In this document: piece by piece, positions 29,003-39,050 of the stretch
Layout of the letters: each line of letters opens with the position of its first letter
Position numbering within the stretch: the first letter of the stretch is position 1
Source: an uncultured Marinicella sp.
Lineage (GTDB): Bacteria; Pseudomonadota; Gammaproteobacteria; Xanthomonadales; Marinicellaceae
Direction: 5' to 3'
Assembly (NCBI GenBank): GCA_947502595.1
Contig: CANNAM010000015.1
Location: 1 to 64,000, forward strand
DNA: 64,000 bases
Translations under genes and position numbers: made by a program
Notes under the pieces: generated by a model
Seen by the model: only the letters and a program-made list of their open reading frames with translations
Databases searched by the model: none
What the model was told of the DNA's origin: nothing

Positions 29003-29872
29003 ATGACAGACGACCAGAGTAGTAAAGATTCTGATACGGAAAATCAGAAGTCGTGGCTCAGTAAATTAGCCAATATATTTACCGATGAGCCACAAAATCG
29101 CGACGATTTAGTGGAAATTCTCCATGCAGCTTATCACAACGAATTACTCGATATCGATGCCCTGAACATGATGAAAGGTGCATTGAAAGTATCTGAGTTA
29201 CAAGTTCGTCAGGTGATGGTGCCTCGCTCCCAAATGGTGGTGATTCAACACACTTTAGACATCGAAGAAATATTGCCCCTTATCGTTACATCTGGACACT
29301 CCAGATTTCCGGTGGTGGGTGGTGATAAAGATGAATTGGAAGGCATATTATTGGCCAAAGATGTGTTGAAATCCTTTGTTAAAGAGGAGAGTGACTTCAG
29401 TCTTAAAGACATTATTCGCCCAGCAGTGGTAATTCCTGAATCCAAGCAAGTCAATATTTTGCTCAATGAGTTTCGCACCACACGCAATCACATGGCCATC
29501 ATCATTGATGAATATGGTGGGGTGGCAGGTTTGGTGACCATTGAAGATATTTTGGAAGAAATTGTTGGTGAAATTGATGATGAGTATGATGACCAAGAAG
29601 ACCCTTATGTACTGAAGGTCTCGGATCATGTTTATCGCATCAATGCATTGACCACCATCACTGAACTGAATGAACAATTCAATTTAGGTTTTGATGACAC
29701 TGAGTTTGATACAGTCGGTGGCTTGGTGGCGAGTAAAGCGGGTCGTTTGCCTGAAGCCGGTGAACTGATTGAAGTCGCAAATTTGAATTTCAAAGTCATT
29801 AAAGCCAATAAGCGCCGGGTTGAATTTGTTGAACTCGACCTGAGTCAATCGGGACTTGATGAGCTGAATTGA
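29003..29872 (+). CDS. corC: CorC/HlyC family protein (CBS pair and transporter-associated domain)
   Basis: The protein has 289 residues, like E. coli CorC (YbeX). CBS domains span residues about 65-190 (VRQVMVPRSQMVVIQ, SGHSRFPVV, NHMAIIIDEYGGVAGLVTIEDILEEIVGEIDDEYD). A CorC_HlyC domain follows (YRINALTTITELNEQF, DTVGGLV, GELIEV). There is no DUF21 membrane part, so it is the short soluble type linked to magnesium/cobalt homeostasis and envelope function. Its stop overlaps the start of the Lnb-like gene. In E. coli corC precedes lnt, the apolipoprotein N-acyltransferase gene. Confidence 0.9.
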   Translation: MTDDQSSKDSDTENQKSWLSKLANIFTDEPQNRDDLVEILHAAYHNELLDIDALNMMKGALKVSELQVRQVMVPRSQMVVIQHTLDIEEILPLIVTSGHSRFPVVGGDKDELEGILLAKDVLKSFVKEESDFSLKDIIRPAVVIPESKQVNILLNEFRTTRNHMAIIIDEYGGVAGLVTIEDILEEIVGEIDDEYDDQEDPYVLKVSDHVYRINALTTITELNEQFNLGFDDTEFDTVGGLVASKAGRLPEAGELIEVANLNFKVIKANKRRVEFVELDLSQSGLDELN

Positions 29873-30909
29873 AGCGCCTTACTCTCGTACTGATCTTAAT
29901 GCTTGCTTGTCACATGGTGGCAGCAAAAACCGTGCGGCTGATTACCATTGGCCCAGGTGATGCCTTCTGGTCTGCATTTGGCCACAGTGCAATTGCCATT
30001 GATGATGTGGTCTATGGGTTTGGGTATTTCAGCTTTGAAGATGATGTGATCGAGGAGTTCATTGGCAACCGCATGCAGTATGCCATAGGGGTGAGTGACT
30101 TCAACCAAGAGTTGCGCTTGGCTGAACATTACAACCGTGATTTTAAAGTCATTGAATTACAGTTAAGTGCCACAGAAGTCGCTGAAATTGAAGCCTATCT
30201 AGAATGGCACTACTTACCAGAAAACCAAACCTATCATTATGATTATTTCCTGAATAATTGTGCCACTAAAATCCGTGATGTATTGAATCAACAATGGGGT
30301 GGAACCCTAAACCAAGTCAGTCAAGAGCCAACTGGTAGCAGTTATTTTTCTGCCACATTTCCAGCCAGGCACCAGGGCTTGATGAACCTGGGTTTGGCTG
30401 TTGGGTTTGGTTGGTCAGCCTACACCGAACGCAATGCCTGGGAACTTATGGCCTTTCCGGTTTTCATGGAGCAGCATTTAATGGCTGTCATGGATGACAG
30501 GCTAGAGCCACAACAAGTTATATATACCGCCACTGAATTCGATCAATTTTATAGTTTAATGCGTTCTCATTGGGTGTTGATATTTTATGTTGTGGTTTGG
30601 AGTTTGTTGTTGTCACTCAAGAGCACGCAAAAGTTAACCGCCAAGTCTTGGTTTATTTGGCACAGTACAGTGGGCTTGGTGCTGCTGTTTTTATGGTTGA
30701 TGACACCCCATGAGGTTGCTGATTGGAATTTCAATGTACTGTTATTCAACCCATTGGCGTTGTTACTGTTATTTAAACCCAAGTTTAAAATTTGGGTGGC
30801 GATTGGCTGGTTGTTATGGCTGTTGCTGGCTGTGTGGGTACAAGCATGGTATTTGGCGCCATTGTTGCTACCTGGTGGTTTGGCACTAAAAGCGCTCAGG
30901 GCTGAATGA
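29869..30909 (+). CDS. DUF4105 / Lnb N-terminal periplasmic domain membrane protein
   Basis: The protein has 346 residues and starts at a TTG overlapping the corC stop (TTGA), so translation is coupled. A signal peptide (residues 1-19) is followed by a periplasmic DUF4105 domain with GPGDAFWSAFGHSAIAID (His39) and YDYFLNNCATKIRD (Cys131). These His/Cys residues are the likely catalytic pair of this papain-like fold. Four or five membrane helices follow from about residue 235. DUF4105 defines Lnb, the lipoprotein N-acyltransferase of Bacteroidetes. The gene sits exactly where lnt lies in E. coli. A role in lipoprotein N-acylation is therefore an attractive inference, not proven. Confidence 0.8.
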   Translation: MKRLTLVLILMLACHMVAAKTVRLITIGPGDAFWSAFGHSAIAIDDVVYGFGYFSFEDDVIEEFIGNRMQYAIGVSDFNQELRLAEHYNRDFKVIELQLSATEVAEIEAYLEWHYLPENQTYHYDYFLNNCATKIRDVLNQQWGGTLNQVSQEPTGSSYFSATFPARHQGLMNLGLAVGFGWSAYTERNAWELMAFPVFMEQHLMAVMDDRLEPQQVIYTATEFDQFYSLMRSHWVLIFYVVVWSLLLSLKSTQKLTAKSWFIWHSTVGLVLLFLWLMTPHEVADWNFNVLLFNPLALLLLFKPKFKIWVAIGWLLWLLLAVWVQAWYLAPLLLPGGLALKALRAE

Positions 30910-31483
30910 ACTTAGCCTGACCCTTGGTGGCATTTAGCAAGGATTTTTTAAACGCTGACAGTTGATTGCTTGGTACTGAAACCTGAAATACGATGCCTTG
31001 TGGGTTGTATTCTTGATGCAGTGTTTTACCACCGTGTTCTGCGGTTATTTTGAACAGCAATTGGCTGAATTCAAATGTCACATGCAGCTTAATTTGAGTG
31101 CTTGGGATGTGGTATTTGTAGGCGGCTGTTTGCAGGTTTTTAGCAATGGTGCCACCATAGGCTCTGGCCAAGCCGCCGGTGCCCAATTTAATGCCTCCAT
31201 AATACCGAATAACCAAAGCACCGACCCGGTTAAATCCTGATCCGTCTATGGCTGCCAGAATTGGTTTTCCAGCAGTGCCGGATGGCTCACCATCGTCATT
31301 AAAGCGGTATTCATTGTCAATCCGATAAGCCCAGCAATTGTGGGTGGCATTCAGGTCTTGGTGGTGGGTGAGAAATTGATGAAATTCAGCACTGGATTTA
31401 ACCTGGGCACAAACACCAATGAATGTGCTTTTTTTAATCAGCTCTTCATTGGTGTTGGTGGATTTTAATACTTTAAAAGTCAA
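30896..31483 (-). CDS. yigZ: YigZ/IMPACT family (UPF0029) protein
   Basis: The protein has 195 residues. The N-terminal UPF0029 domain holds KKSTFIGVCAQVKS, ATHNCWAYRI, NDDGEPSGTAGKPILAAI and VIRYYGGIKLGTGGLARAYG, the classic IMPACT signature. A small DUF1949-like ferredoxin fold ends it. The role in bacteria is unclear; eukaryotic IMPACT modulates translation control. The 5' end overlaps the upstream gene (31473-31916) by 11 bp. The 3' end overlaps the convergent Lnb-like gene by 14 bp. Confidence 0.92.
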   Translation of the reverse strand: MTFKVLKSTNTNEELIKKSTFIGVCAQVKSSAEFHQFLTHHQDLNATHNCWAYRIDNEYRFNDDGEPSGTAGKPILAAIDGSGFNRVGALVIRYYGGIKLGTGGLARAYGGTIAKNLQTAAYKYHIPSTQIKLHVTFEFSQLLFKITAEHGGKTLHQEYNPQGIVFQVSVPSNQLSAFKKSLLNATKGQAKFIQP

Positions 31484-31916
31484 GCAGGTCTGAAGGGATT
31501 TCAGTGCCTGGGAAGGTGTCTTCGATGTACAGGATTAAATCATTGGCAGTTTCAGTGTTGTTCATATCAACATAATCTTGAAGTGCTTTCAAAGCCTGTT
31601 CAGGGGTTTTTAATTGCATCGAAAATGTCATGAAGTTTTTGCCTCTGTTTCTAGCGACTTTTATTTCTTCTTCAGTCACTGGGATGTTGGCAAGGTTGTC
31701 TTCAGCTTCGTACTTAACAACTTCTATCTCAGGAATTTCAGTTGGTTTTTTTGTGGCCTCTGCTTTATCTGTTGTTTTAACTTCTGCAACCTTGTTCTCT
31801 GTCACATTGGCGGTGCTTGAATCACCGTTCATCATTTTCCAGCCCAATGCCACGGCAAAGATCAGTGCTGCAATAATCAAAAAGGGTACCAAGACTGATT
31901 TTGATTGTGTAGACAT
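31473..31916 (-). CDS. Single-pass membrane protein of unknown function
   Basis: The protein has 147 residues. After a short N-terminus there is one membrane helix (VLVPFLIIAALIFAVALGWKMM), then a Lys/Glu/Thr-rich linker (about residues 40-75) and a soluble C-terminal part with ARNRGKNFMTFSMQLKTPEQ. No family is recognised. The final codons overlap yigZ by 11 bp. An AGGAATACACA ribosome-binding region precedes the ATG. The acidic, extended linker suggests a periplasmic tether. Confidence 0.7.
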   Translation of the reverse strand: MSTQSKSVLVPFLIIAALIFAVALGWKMMNGDSSTANVTENKVAEVKTTDKAEATKKPTEIPEIEVVKYEAEDNLANIPVTEEEIKVARNRGKNFMTFSMQLKTPEQALKALQDYVDMNNTETANDLILYIEDTFPGTEIPSDLLDF

Positions 31917-31964
31917 ATTGTGTATTCCTCGTTATATATTAATGGTTAGTTGCGCTTAGAGTGT

Positions 31965-33308
31965 TTAATCGTCTAATCGTTCAAAAATTTTGGCGTGTAT
32001 TCTACCAGATTTCAATTGAGTTATTACTTGATCGCCAACTTTCACCTGAGATGAGTCGCTGATTATACTGCCATCGTCTGATTTACTGGTAATGCTGTAA
32101 CCTTTGGCCAGTATTGACAATGGGTTTTGGTGGTTTAAGTCATTGATAACCAAGCTGATGCCTTGTTTGGCCCGATTGACTTTTTGATTGATTTGCCAAT
32201 CGAGTTGTTGCCTGGTGTTGTTCAATACCATTTGTTTGGCCTGGAAATTGGGTTGTCGGTTCAACAGCCGTTGGTGTTTTTGTTGGTAGTTGTTAAGTCG
32301 AGCTTGGTGTTGTTTGGAAAAAGCTTGATTCAGTTGTTGTTGCTGGTTTTTAAGCAGAGTTTGTTGTTGTTTCAGTAAATTTTCAGGGTGTTGTTTATCT
32401 AAGTGGTGTTGGAGTGAATCTATTTTTTGTTGAAACACCCGCAATTTATCTTGAGCCAACAAATGCAATATTCGCTTGTTGTGCTGCAAATGTTGTGCAA
32501 TTTGGTCAAAGTCTCCAGCAATTAAATGGGCTGCGGCAGTGGGTGTGATACAGCTCATATCAGCGACTAAATCGCTGATTGATTCATCGGTTTCGTGGCC
32601 TACTGCACTGATAACTGGGGTGTTGAGTTGAGCCAATTGGTGGGCCAGGAATTCGTCATTAAAGGACCACAGGTCTTCTTTAGAACCGCCGCCACGAGTA
32701 AGTAACAACACATCGTGATGCTGTTCGTCGGCAGTTCTTAAGGCGTGGTTGATTTGTGCTGCTGCCTCGGCGCCCTGCACAGGAGTCGGGTAAATGCTCA
32801 ACTCTATCAATGGATTGTGCTTAAGAAAAACGTTGAGGATGTCTTGTAAGGCAGCGCCATTCGGGGAGGTGATGATGCCCAATGAATTGATGATGCTGGG
32901 AATGGGTTTTTTTCTGCTGTTATTAAATAAACCGGCATTCATCAGTTTTTGTTTTAATACCTCAAACTGTTGAGCCAAATCTCCTTGGCCAGCCAGTATG
33001 ACCCTAAGTACATTCACCTGAATATCGCCTTTAGGCGTATACATGGTCATTTGGCCTAAAACAGTTACTTGCATGTTTTTTTGCAGCTTGATGATTTGCT
33101 TTTGTTTGAACATCACGCATTTGATGCTCGAATTTTGGTCTTTTAAAGTGAAATAGCTGTGACCTGCTGGAGATTGATATATTTCGAATATTTCACCTGT
33201 GAGCCAAAAACTGCCAAATTCATTGGCCAAATATTTTTTCAGCATTTGGTTCAATACAGAAGGTGTTAAAGGGTTTTGTGCGGATTTTCCGGGACTGGTT
33301 GATATCAT
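31965..33308 (-). CDS. xseA: Exodeoxyribonuclease VII large subunit
   Basis: The protein has 447 residues from the ATG at 33308, matching the family length; an in-frame start at 33386 would add 26 non-conserved residues. It has an N-terminal OB-fold (LANEFGSFWLTGEIFEIYQSPAGHSYFTLKD), then the catalytic core (LGIITSPNGAALQDILNV, VLLLTRGGGSKEDLWSFNDE, ISAVGHETDESISDLVAD, TPTAAAHLI). A long Gln-rich coiled coil and the end motif NPLSILAKGYSIT follow. With XseB it degrades single-stranded DNA. xseB is not adjacent. It diverges from guaB. Confidence 0.96.
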   Translation of the reverse strand: MISTSPGKSAQNPLTPSVLNQMLKKYLANEFGSFWLTGEIFEIYQSPAGHSYFTLKDQNSSIKCVMFKQKQIIKLQKNMQVTVLGQMTMYTPKGDIQVNVLRVILAGQGDLAQQFEVLKQKLMNAGLFNNSRKKPIPSIINSLGIITSPNGAALQDILNVFLKHNPLIELSIYPTPVQGAEAAAQINHALRTADEQHHDVLLLTRGGGSKEDLWSFNDEFLAHQLAQLNTPVISAVGHETDESISDLVADMSCITPTAAAHLIAGDFDQIAQHLQHNKRILHLLAQDKLRVFQQKIDSLQHHLDKQHPENLLKQQQTLLKNQQQQLNQAFSKQHQARLNNYQQKHQRLLNRQPNFQAKQMVLNNTRQQLDWQINQKVNRAKQGISLVINDLNHQNPLSILAKGYSITSKSDDGSIISDSSQVKVGDQVITQLKSGRIHAKIFERLDD

Positions 33309-33619
33309 AGTTCTTTGCTTATCACAGCAATACATGCCGTGGTCTGAATCGATTGGTTTGACACCAGCATCAGGTGCCTTTAACAAGGCATCAGCATAAA
33401 GCTTTAGTTACTGTATGGCAAGTGTTGAAACCTACCGCAGTGGTAATTTACAGGCCATCAGCCCTAAAGTCTTTGGCTTTAAAGTGCGGTGAATGACTTG
33501 GTATTGAGCTGCATTTTTGTTCCCTGCAAGCTGAATGTAAACTGTTTAATGTTATTTATTATGGTTTTTCACTGCTGCACGGCAGTTGCTATGGTGTTGC
33601 TTAGATAATTGTGTGTTAA

Positions 33620-35115
<1,496 letters not shown>

Positions 35116-35116
<1 letters not shown>

Positions 35117-36693
35117 TGGCCAACAGTACAGCGAGCAAAATGATGGATATTAAACACAGCAAAATCCTTATTTTAGATTACGGCTCTCAGTACACGCAGT
35201 TAATTGCGCGTCGAGTGCGTGAGTTGGATGTTTACTGTGAGATTTATGCTTGGGATGCACGCACTGAGGCAATTGCAGCTTATGAACCACAAGGCATCAT
35301 ATTATCCGGTGGCCCTGAATCAGTGCACATGGAGAACGCACCGACTTTGAATGAGTCGGTCATGCAATTAAATATTCCAGTTCTGGGTATTTGTTACGGC
35401 ATGCAGTTATTGAACCAATACTTCGGTGGCGTGGTAGAAGGGTCAGAAGACAAGGAGTTTGGCTATGCACAAGTTAATTTAACCGATACATCCAGCTTAT
35501 TTGCTCAGGTTGAAAAGCAGGCTTTGGATGTGTGGATGAGTCATGGTGATAAAGTCAAATCTTTGGCACCAGTGTTTCGTGCCATTGCACACACCAGTTC
35601 TACGCCGTATGCCGCCTGCGAGCATGTTGAGCTGCCAATTTTTGGGGTGCAGTTTCATCCTGAAGTTGAACACACTGCTGATGGCCGCGAAATATTGGCT
35701 GAATTTGTACACCAAATTTGTGGCTGTGAAAAACTCTGGAAAACCGATAATATCATTGATACCCATGTAGAGAATATCAAGGCCTTGGTCGGTGATGAAA
35801 AAGTTTTGCTGGGCTTATCAGGCGGGGTAGATTCTTCCGTGGTTGCGGCCTTATTGCATAAAGCCATTGGTGATCAATTGGTTTGTGTGTTTGTAGACAC
35901 CGGTTTGTTGCGCTACCAAGAAGGTGACCAAGTGATGCAAACCATGGCTGATAAGATGGACATCAATGTCATCCGTGTCAATGCACAAGAACGTTATTTC
36001 TCTGCATTGAAAGGTGAAAATGATCCTGAGCGCAAACGCAAAATCATTGGTGAAATATTCATTCGTATTTTTGAGCAACAAGCCAGAGAGTTGAATGACA
36101 TACAGTGGTTGGCTCAAGGTACCATTTACCCTGATGTGATTGAGTCAGCTGCTTCAAGTACCGGTAAAGCCCATGTGATTAAATCACACCACAATGTGGG
36201 TGGCTTGCCTGATGATTTGGCCTTGAAATTGATTGAGCCCTTAAAGGATTTATTTAAAGATGAAGTACGTCAACTGGGCGTGAGTTTGGGTTTGGCTCCA
36301 GAAATGGTCTACCGGCATCCTTTCCCAGGTCCAGGCCTTGGGGTGCGGATACTTGGTGAAGTAACTGCTGAATATGCGGATATTTTGGCCAGAGCGGATC
36401 ATATCTTTATCGAAGAACTACGGCGCCATGACTTGTACGACAAAACCAGCCAAGCTTTTGCGGTGTTTTTACCGGTTAAATCAGTGGGCGTGGTTGGGGA
36501 TGCCAGACGCTATGAGTATGTAATTGCACTGCGTGCAGTTGAAACCATTGATTTCATGACCGCCCGTTGGGCCCACTTGCCGTATGAATTTATCGATGTG
36601 GTTTCTCGTAGAATAATCAATGAGATAGATAAGGTTTCTCGTGTGGTTTATGATGTGTCGAGTAAGCCACCAGCCACCATTGAATGGGAATAA
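35116..36693 (+). CDS. guaA: GMP synthase (glutamine-hydrolysing)
   Basis: The enzyme has 525 residues if it starts at the GTG at 35116. Alignment with E. coli suggests the ATGs at 35140 or 35143 (giving [18 protein letters not shown]) as more natural starts. The amidotransferase domain has GICYGMQ (nucleophile Cys) and QFHPEVEHT. The ATP-pyrophosphatase domain has [16 protein letters not shown]. The C-terminal dimer domain has [12 protein letters not shown]. It makes GMP from XMP. The 3' end overlaps tadA by 10 bp. Confidence 0.97.
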
Positions 36694-37166
36694 CAAAACA
36701 GCCTACAGATGAGTACTTCATGCGCTTGGCATTGCGCCAGGCGCAGTTAGCTGCCAATGCAGATGAAGTACCTGTTGGTGCGGTGTTGGTTTGTCAGGGT
36801 GAAGTGGTGGCCCAGGCGCACAATCAAACCATAGGCCAGCACAATCCCACCGCCCATGCTGAGGTATTGGTGCTACAACAGGCCGGGCAAATTCTAGGTA
36901 ACTACCGATTGGTTGATTGTGAGCTGTATGTCACTTTAGAGCCTTGTGGCATGTGTGCCGTGGCTTGCGTGCATGCCAGAATCAAACGCTTGGTGTACGG
37001 TGCCAGTGACCTTAAAACCGGTGCTATTGACAGTGTTGAACAGGCTTTAATAAAACCCCATCACAACCATTCAGTTGACAGTCAATCTGGGGTGTTAAAA
37101 GCTGAATGTGGGCAAATCCTCAGTGACTTCTTTAAGCAAAAAAGACTGCAAAAGAAAAACCTTTGA
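36684..37166 (+). CDS. tadA: tRNA-specific adenosine deaminase
   Basis: The enzyme has 160 residues. It deaminates A34 of tRNA-Arg(ACG) to inosine. The zinc site HAE is at 58-60 ([11 protein letters not shown]), and PCGMC at 87-91 supplies both cysteines. EVPVGAVLV and [16 protein letters not shown] are family motifs. It overlaps guaA and is translated with it, an arrangement also seen in other gammaproteobacteria. A variable C-terminal extension ends in lysines. Confidence 0.95.
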   Translation: MGITKQPTDEYFMRLALRQAQLAANADEVPVGAVLVCQGEVVAQAHNQTIGQHNPTAHAEVLVLQQAGQILGNYRLVDCELYVTLEPCGMCAVACVHARIKRLVYGASDLKTGAIDSVEQALIKPHHNHSVDSQSGVLKAECGQILSDFFKQKRLQKKNL

Positions 37167-37184
37167 GTCAGCACTGGGTTTTGT

Positions 37185-37838
37185 TCAATACTGGCTGTAA
37201 TACAGGTAGGTGATTAAGTTATGTGTCATGTGTGCCACGATAGGGGTTAACACACTGTTGCTCTTATGGGTTAATGCAGCGTAAATCAAACCAACCAACA
37301 ACAAGCTGATGCATTCAGGCCAGCTCCAATGAATCAATGCAAATAAGCCAGCTGAGGTCAACGCCGCCAATACGACATTAAACCGTAAAGCCAGCGCCCT
37401 GAAAATCAAGCCCCTGAAAAATAATTCTTCGAATACCGGTGCCATGATCACTGAGCTGATGAACACGCTGACCCAATGGTAGCGTGCATTGGCTTGCTGC
37501 CAACTTTCAATGCTTGCTGAGTTGTTGCTGTTGTTCAACCAGACATCAATCAGCCAATGATCAATCAGCCAATATGCCACCCCAACGGCTGTGCTCAGTA
37601 GCAGCCATTTAAGTTTAACCGGGTTAATTAATAAGTTGTATTTGCGCTGACCACTCAGTCTATAACTTAACAGCAACAACAGCAAAGTAGCTGATAAGTG
37701 CAGCCATAACGCTGGTGTAAGCACTGAGCTAACGGGTAAATACAGTAACAGTGCAATTGCTGACAATACCCACAGCGACACCCAGGTTGCAATCCATATA
37801 CTTTGTTTAAAAGTCAGATTGTCAGTTGCAGCTGGCAC
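37185..37838 (-). CDS. CPBP-family intramembrane protease
   Basis: The protein has 217 residues and about six membrane helices. The CPBP (Abi/CAAX-type) motifs are FEELFFRGLIFRAL (EExxxR), FALIHWSW (FxxxH) and IVAHMTHNLI (HxxxN). These form the metal-free glutamate protease site in the membrane. The substrate is unknown. It is convergent with tadA, 18 bp away. Confidence 0.88.
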   Translation of the reverse strand: MPAATDNLTFKQSIWIATWVSLWVLSAIALLLYLPVSSVLTPALWLHLSATLLLLLLSYRLSGQRKYNLLINPVKLKWLLLSTAVGVAYWLIDHWLIDVWLNNSNNSASIESWQQANARYHWVSVFISSVIMAPVFEELFFRGLIFRALALRFNVVLAALTSAGLFALIHWSWPECISLLLVGLIYAALTHKSNSVLTPIVAHMTHNLITYLYYSQY

Positions 37839-37884
37839 GGATGCTTAAGGTTGTGGACTGGCCTGACTGTAAAAGTCATGACCT

Positions 37885-38574
37885 TCAGCGACTGGTGGCA
37901 CTGATGTAAGTATTGGGTGATGGTTCGGTTTTAACTGCCACGCTTTTTGACTTACTTTGGTAGCGGTTATAAAGAATTTTAACACGGCGCACATATTCCT
38001 GTGTTTCAGGGAAGGGTGGTATGGTTTTACCGTAGCGTTCTACAGCTGTTTCACCTGAGTTATAGGCGGCCAAATACACATCCATGTTGTTGTATGTGTT
38101 CTTTAAATGTTTTAAGTATGCAGCCCCACCGTTGATGTTTTGTGCGGGGTCATAGGGGTTGTTCACAGCGTAGGTTTTTTGCGTCAATGGCATCAGTTGC
38201 ATTAATCCTTGGGCGCCAGCAGATGATACAGCTTGTGGTTTAAATGCGGATTCAGCGTGTATAACTGCTTTCAGTAAGGCTGCATTTAAGCCATGCTTTA
38301 AGGCTGCTGAACTTATTTCCGCAGTGAATTTGTCTAAAATCAAAGGTGTGGTGTTCCAGTTCACTGAGTTCCGCCAGACTCTGCATTCAGGACAGCGGAT
38401 GTTCAGTATAGAATATGATTTTCCAGCCGGCTTTTTTGATGAATAGTGTATAATTCCCTGTTTATCAACGTGTTTAAAAACTTTCAAGTTGCTGGCATTG
38501 ACAGCTGTGGCAGCTAGGCCTAAAAATAGACTTAACAGGATAAAACTGACAGTGAGGTTACGTTGAACAATCAT
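37885..38574 (-). CDS. Lytic transglycosylase, SLT domain with N-terminal DUF4124
   Basis: The protein has 229 residues. A signal peptide (LSLFLGLAATAVNA) is followed by a small DUF4124 segment (VFKHVDKQGIIHYSSKKP). The Slt-type lysozyme-like domain follows: VIHAESAFKPQAVSSAGAQG (catalytic Glu in HAESAF), GLMQLMP, and YLAAYNSGETAVERYG. It cleaves peptidoglycan glycan strands to 1,6-anhydro products in the periplasm. It is related to MltC/Slt35-like small enzymes. A short Ser/Pro-rich tail ends it. It is divergent from the lipoprotein gene, 8 bp away. Confidence 0.92.
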   Translation of the reverse strand: MIVQRNLTVSFILLSLFLGLAATAVNASNLKVFKHVDKQGIIHYSSKKPAGKSYSILNIRCPECRVWRNSVNWNTTPLILDKFTAEISSAALKHGLNAALLKAVIHAESAFKPQAVSSAGAQGLMQLMPLTQKTYAVNNPYDPAQNINGGAAYLKHLKNTYNNMDVYLAAYNSGETAVERYGKTIPPFPETQEYVRRVKILYNRYQSKSKSVAVKTEPSPNTYISATSR

Positions 38575-38582
38575 AGATAGAG

Positions 38583-39050
38583 ATGAATGATAGGTTTATG
38601 AAAAAACAAATTATAAGTAAATCAAAGGCTTTTAACAAACTGATAAAGGCATTTATTGGCTCAAATCAACTAAAAACAACGCTGATTGTGATGAATTTAG
38701 CGTTTTTGACTGTCTTATCCGGCTGTGGTTCACCTGGAGCGACAAAAATTGACGACAACACCTATTATCAATTAGAAAGTGACGTGGCAGCCATAATCAA
38801 CTCTAAAGTTGCTGATGCGGCACCCCTGGAAATTAAATTCATCAAAGAAAAGCTGAGGCTGGCAAAACAGGCCAAAGCCGAAAAGAAACGCAGTTTAGAA
38901 GCGCAATACACCGAACAAATTTATGCCGATATTGCCACCGCAAAGCTGCGTGCGGAGTTGAATCAAAAGAACAACCAGTTGTTGGATAAGCGTGACCAAG
39001 TTTCGGCAGCACAAGTTTACCTGATGGAATTGAAGGAGCGCTTACAATGA
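38583..39050 (+). CDS. DUF4398-type small lipoprotein
   Basis: The protein has 155 residues as given. The lipobox LSGC follows the hydrophobic stretch TTLIVMNLAFLTVL, which is unusually far from this first ATG. Later in-frame ATGs (38598, with TAGG upstream, or 38691) may be the true start. The mature part is a helical hairpin rich in Ala/Lys/Glu (PLEIKFIKEKLRLAKQAKAEKK, AKLRAELNQKNNQLLDKRDQ), as in DUF4398 proteins. It overlaps the OmpA-like gene by 4 bp. The two are probably a matched outer-membrane pair. The function is unknown. Confidence 0.75.
   Translation: MNDRFMKKQIISKSKAFNKLIKAFIGSNQLKTTLIVMNLAFLTVLSGCGSPGATKIDDNTYYQLESDVAAIINSKVADAAPLEIKFIKEKLRLAKQAKAEKKRSLEAQYTEQIYADIATAKLRAELNQKNNQLLDKRDQVSAAQVYLMELKERLQ

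Noticed and set aside
36684-37166. TadA as a cytosine or guanine deaminase
   Set aside because: Length, the HAE/PCGMC spacing and the EVPVGAVLV motif fit TadA, and the guaA-tadA order is familiar.
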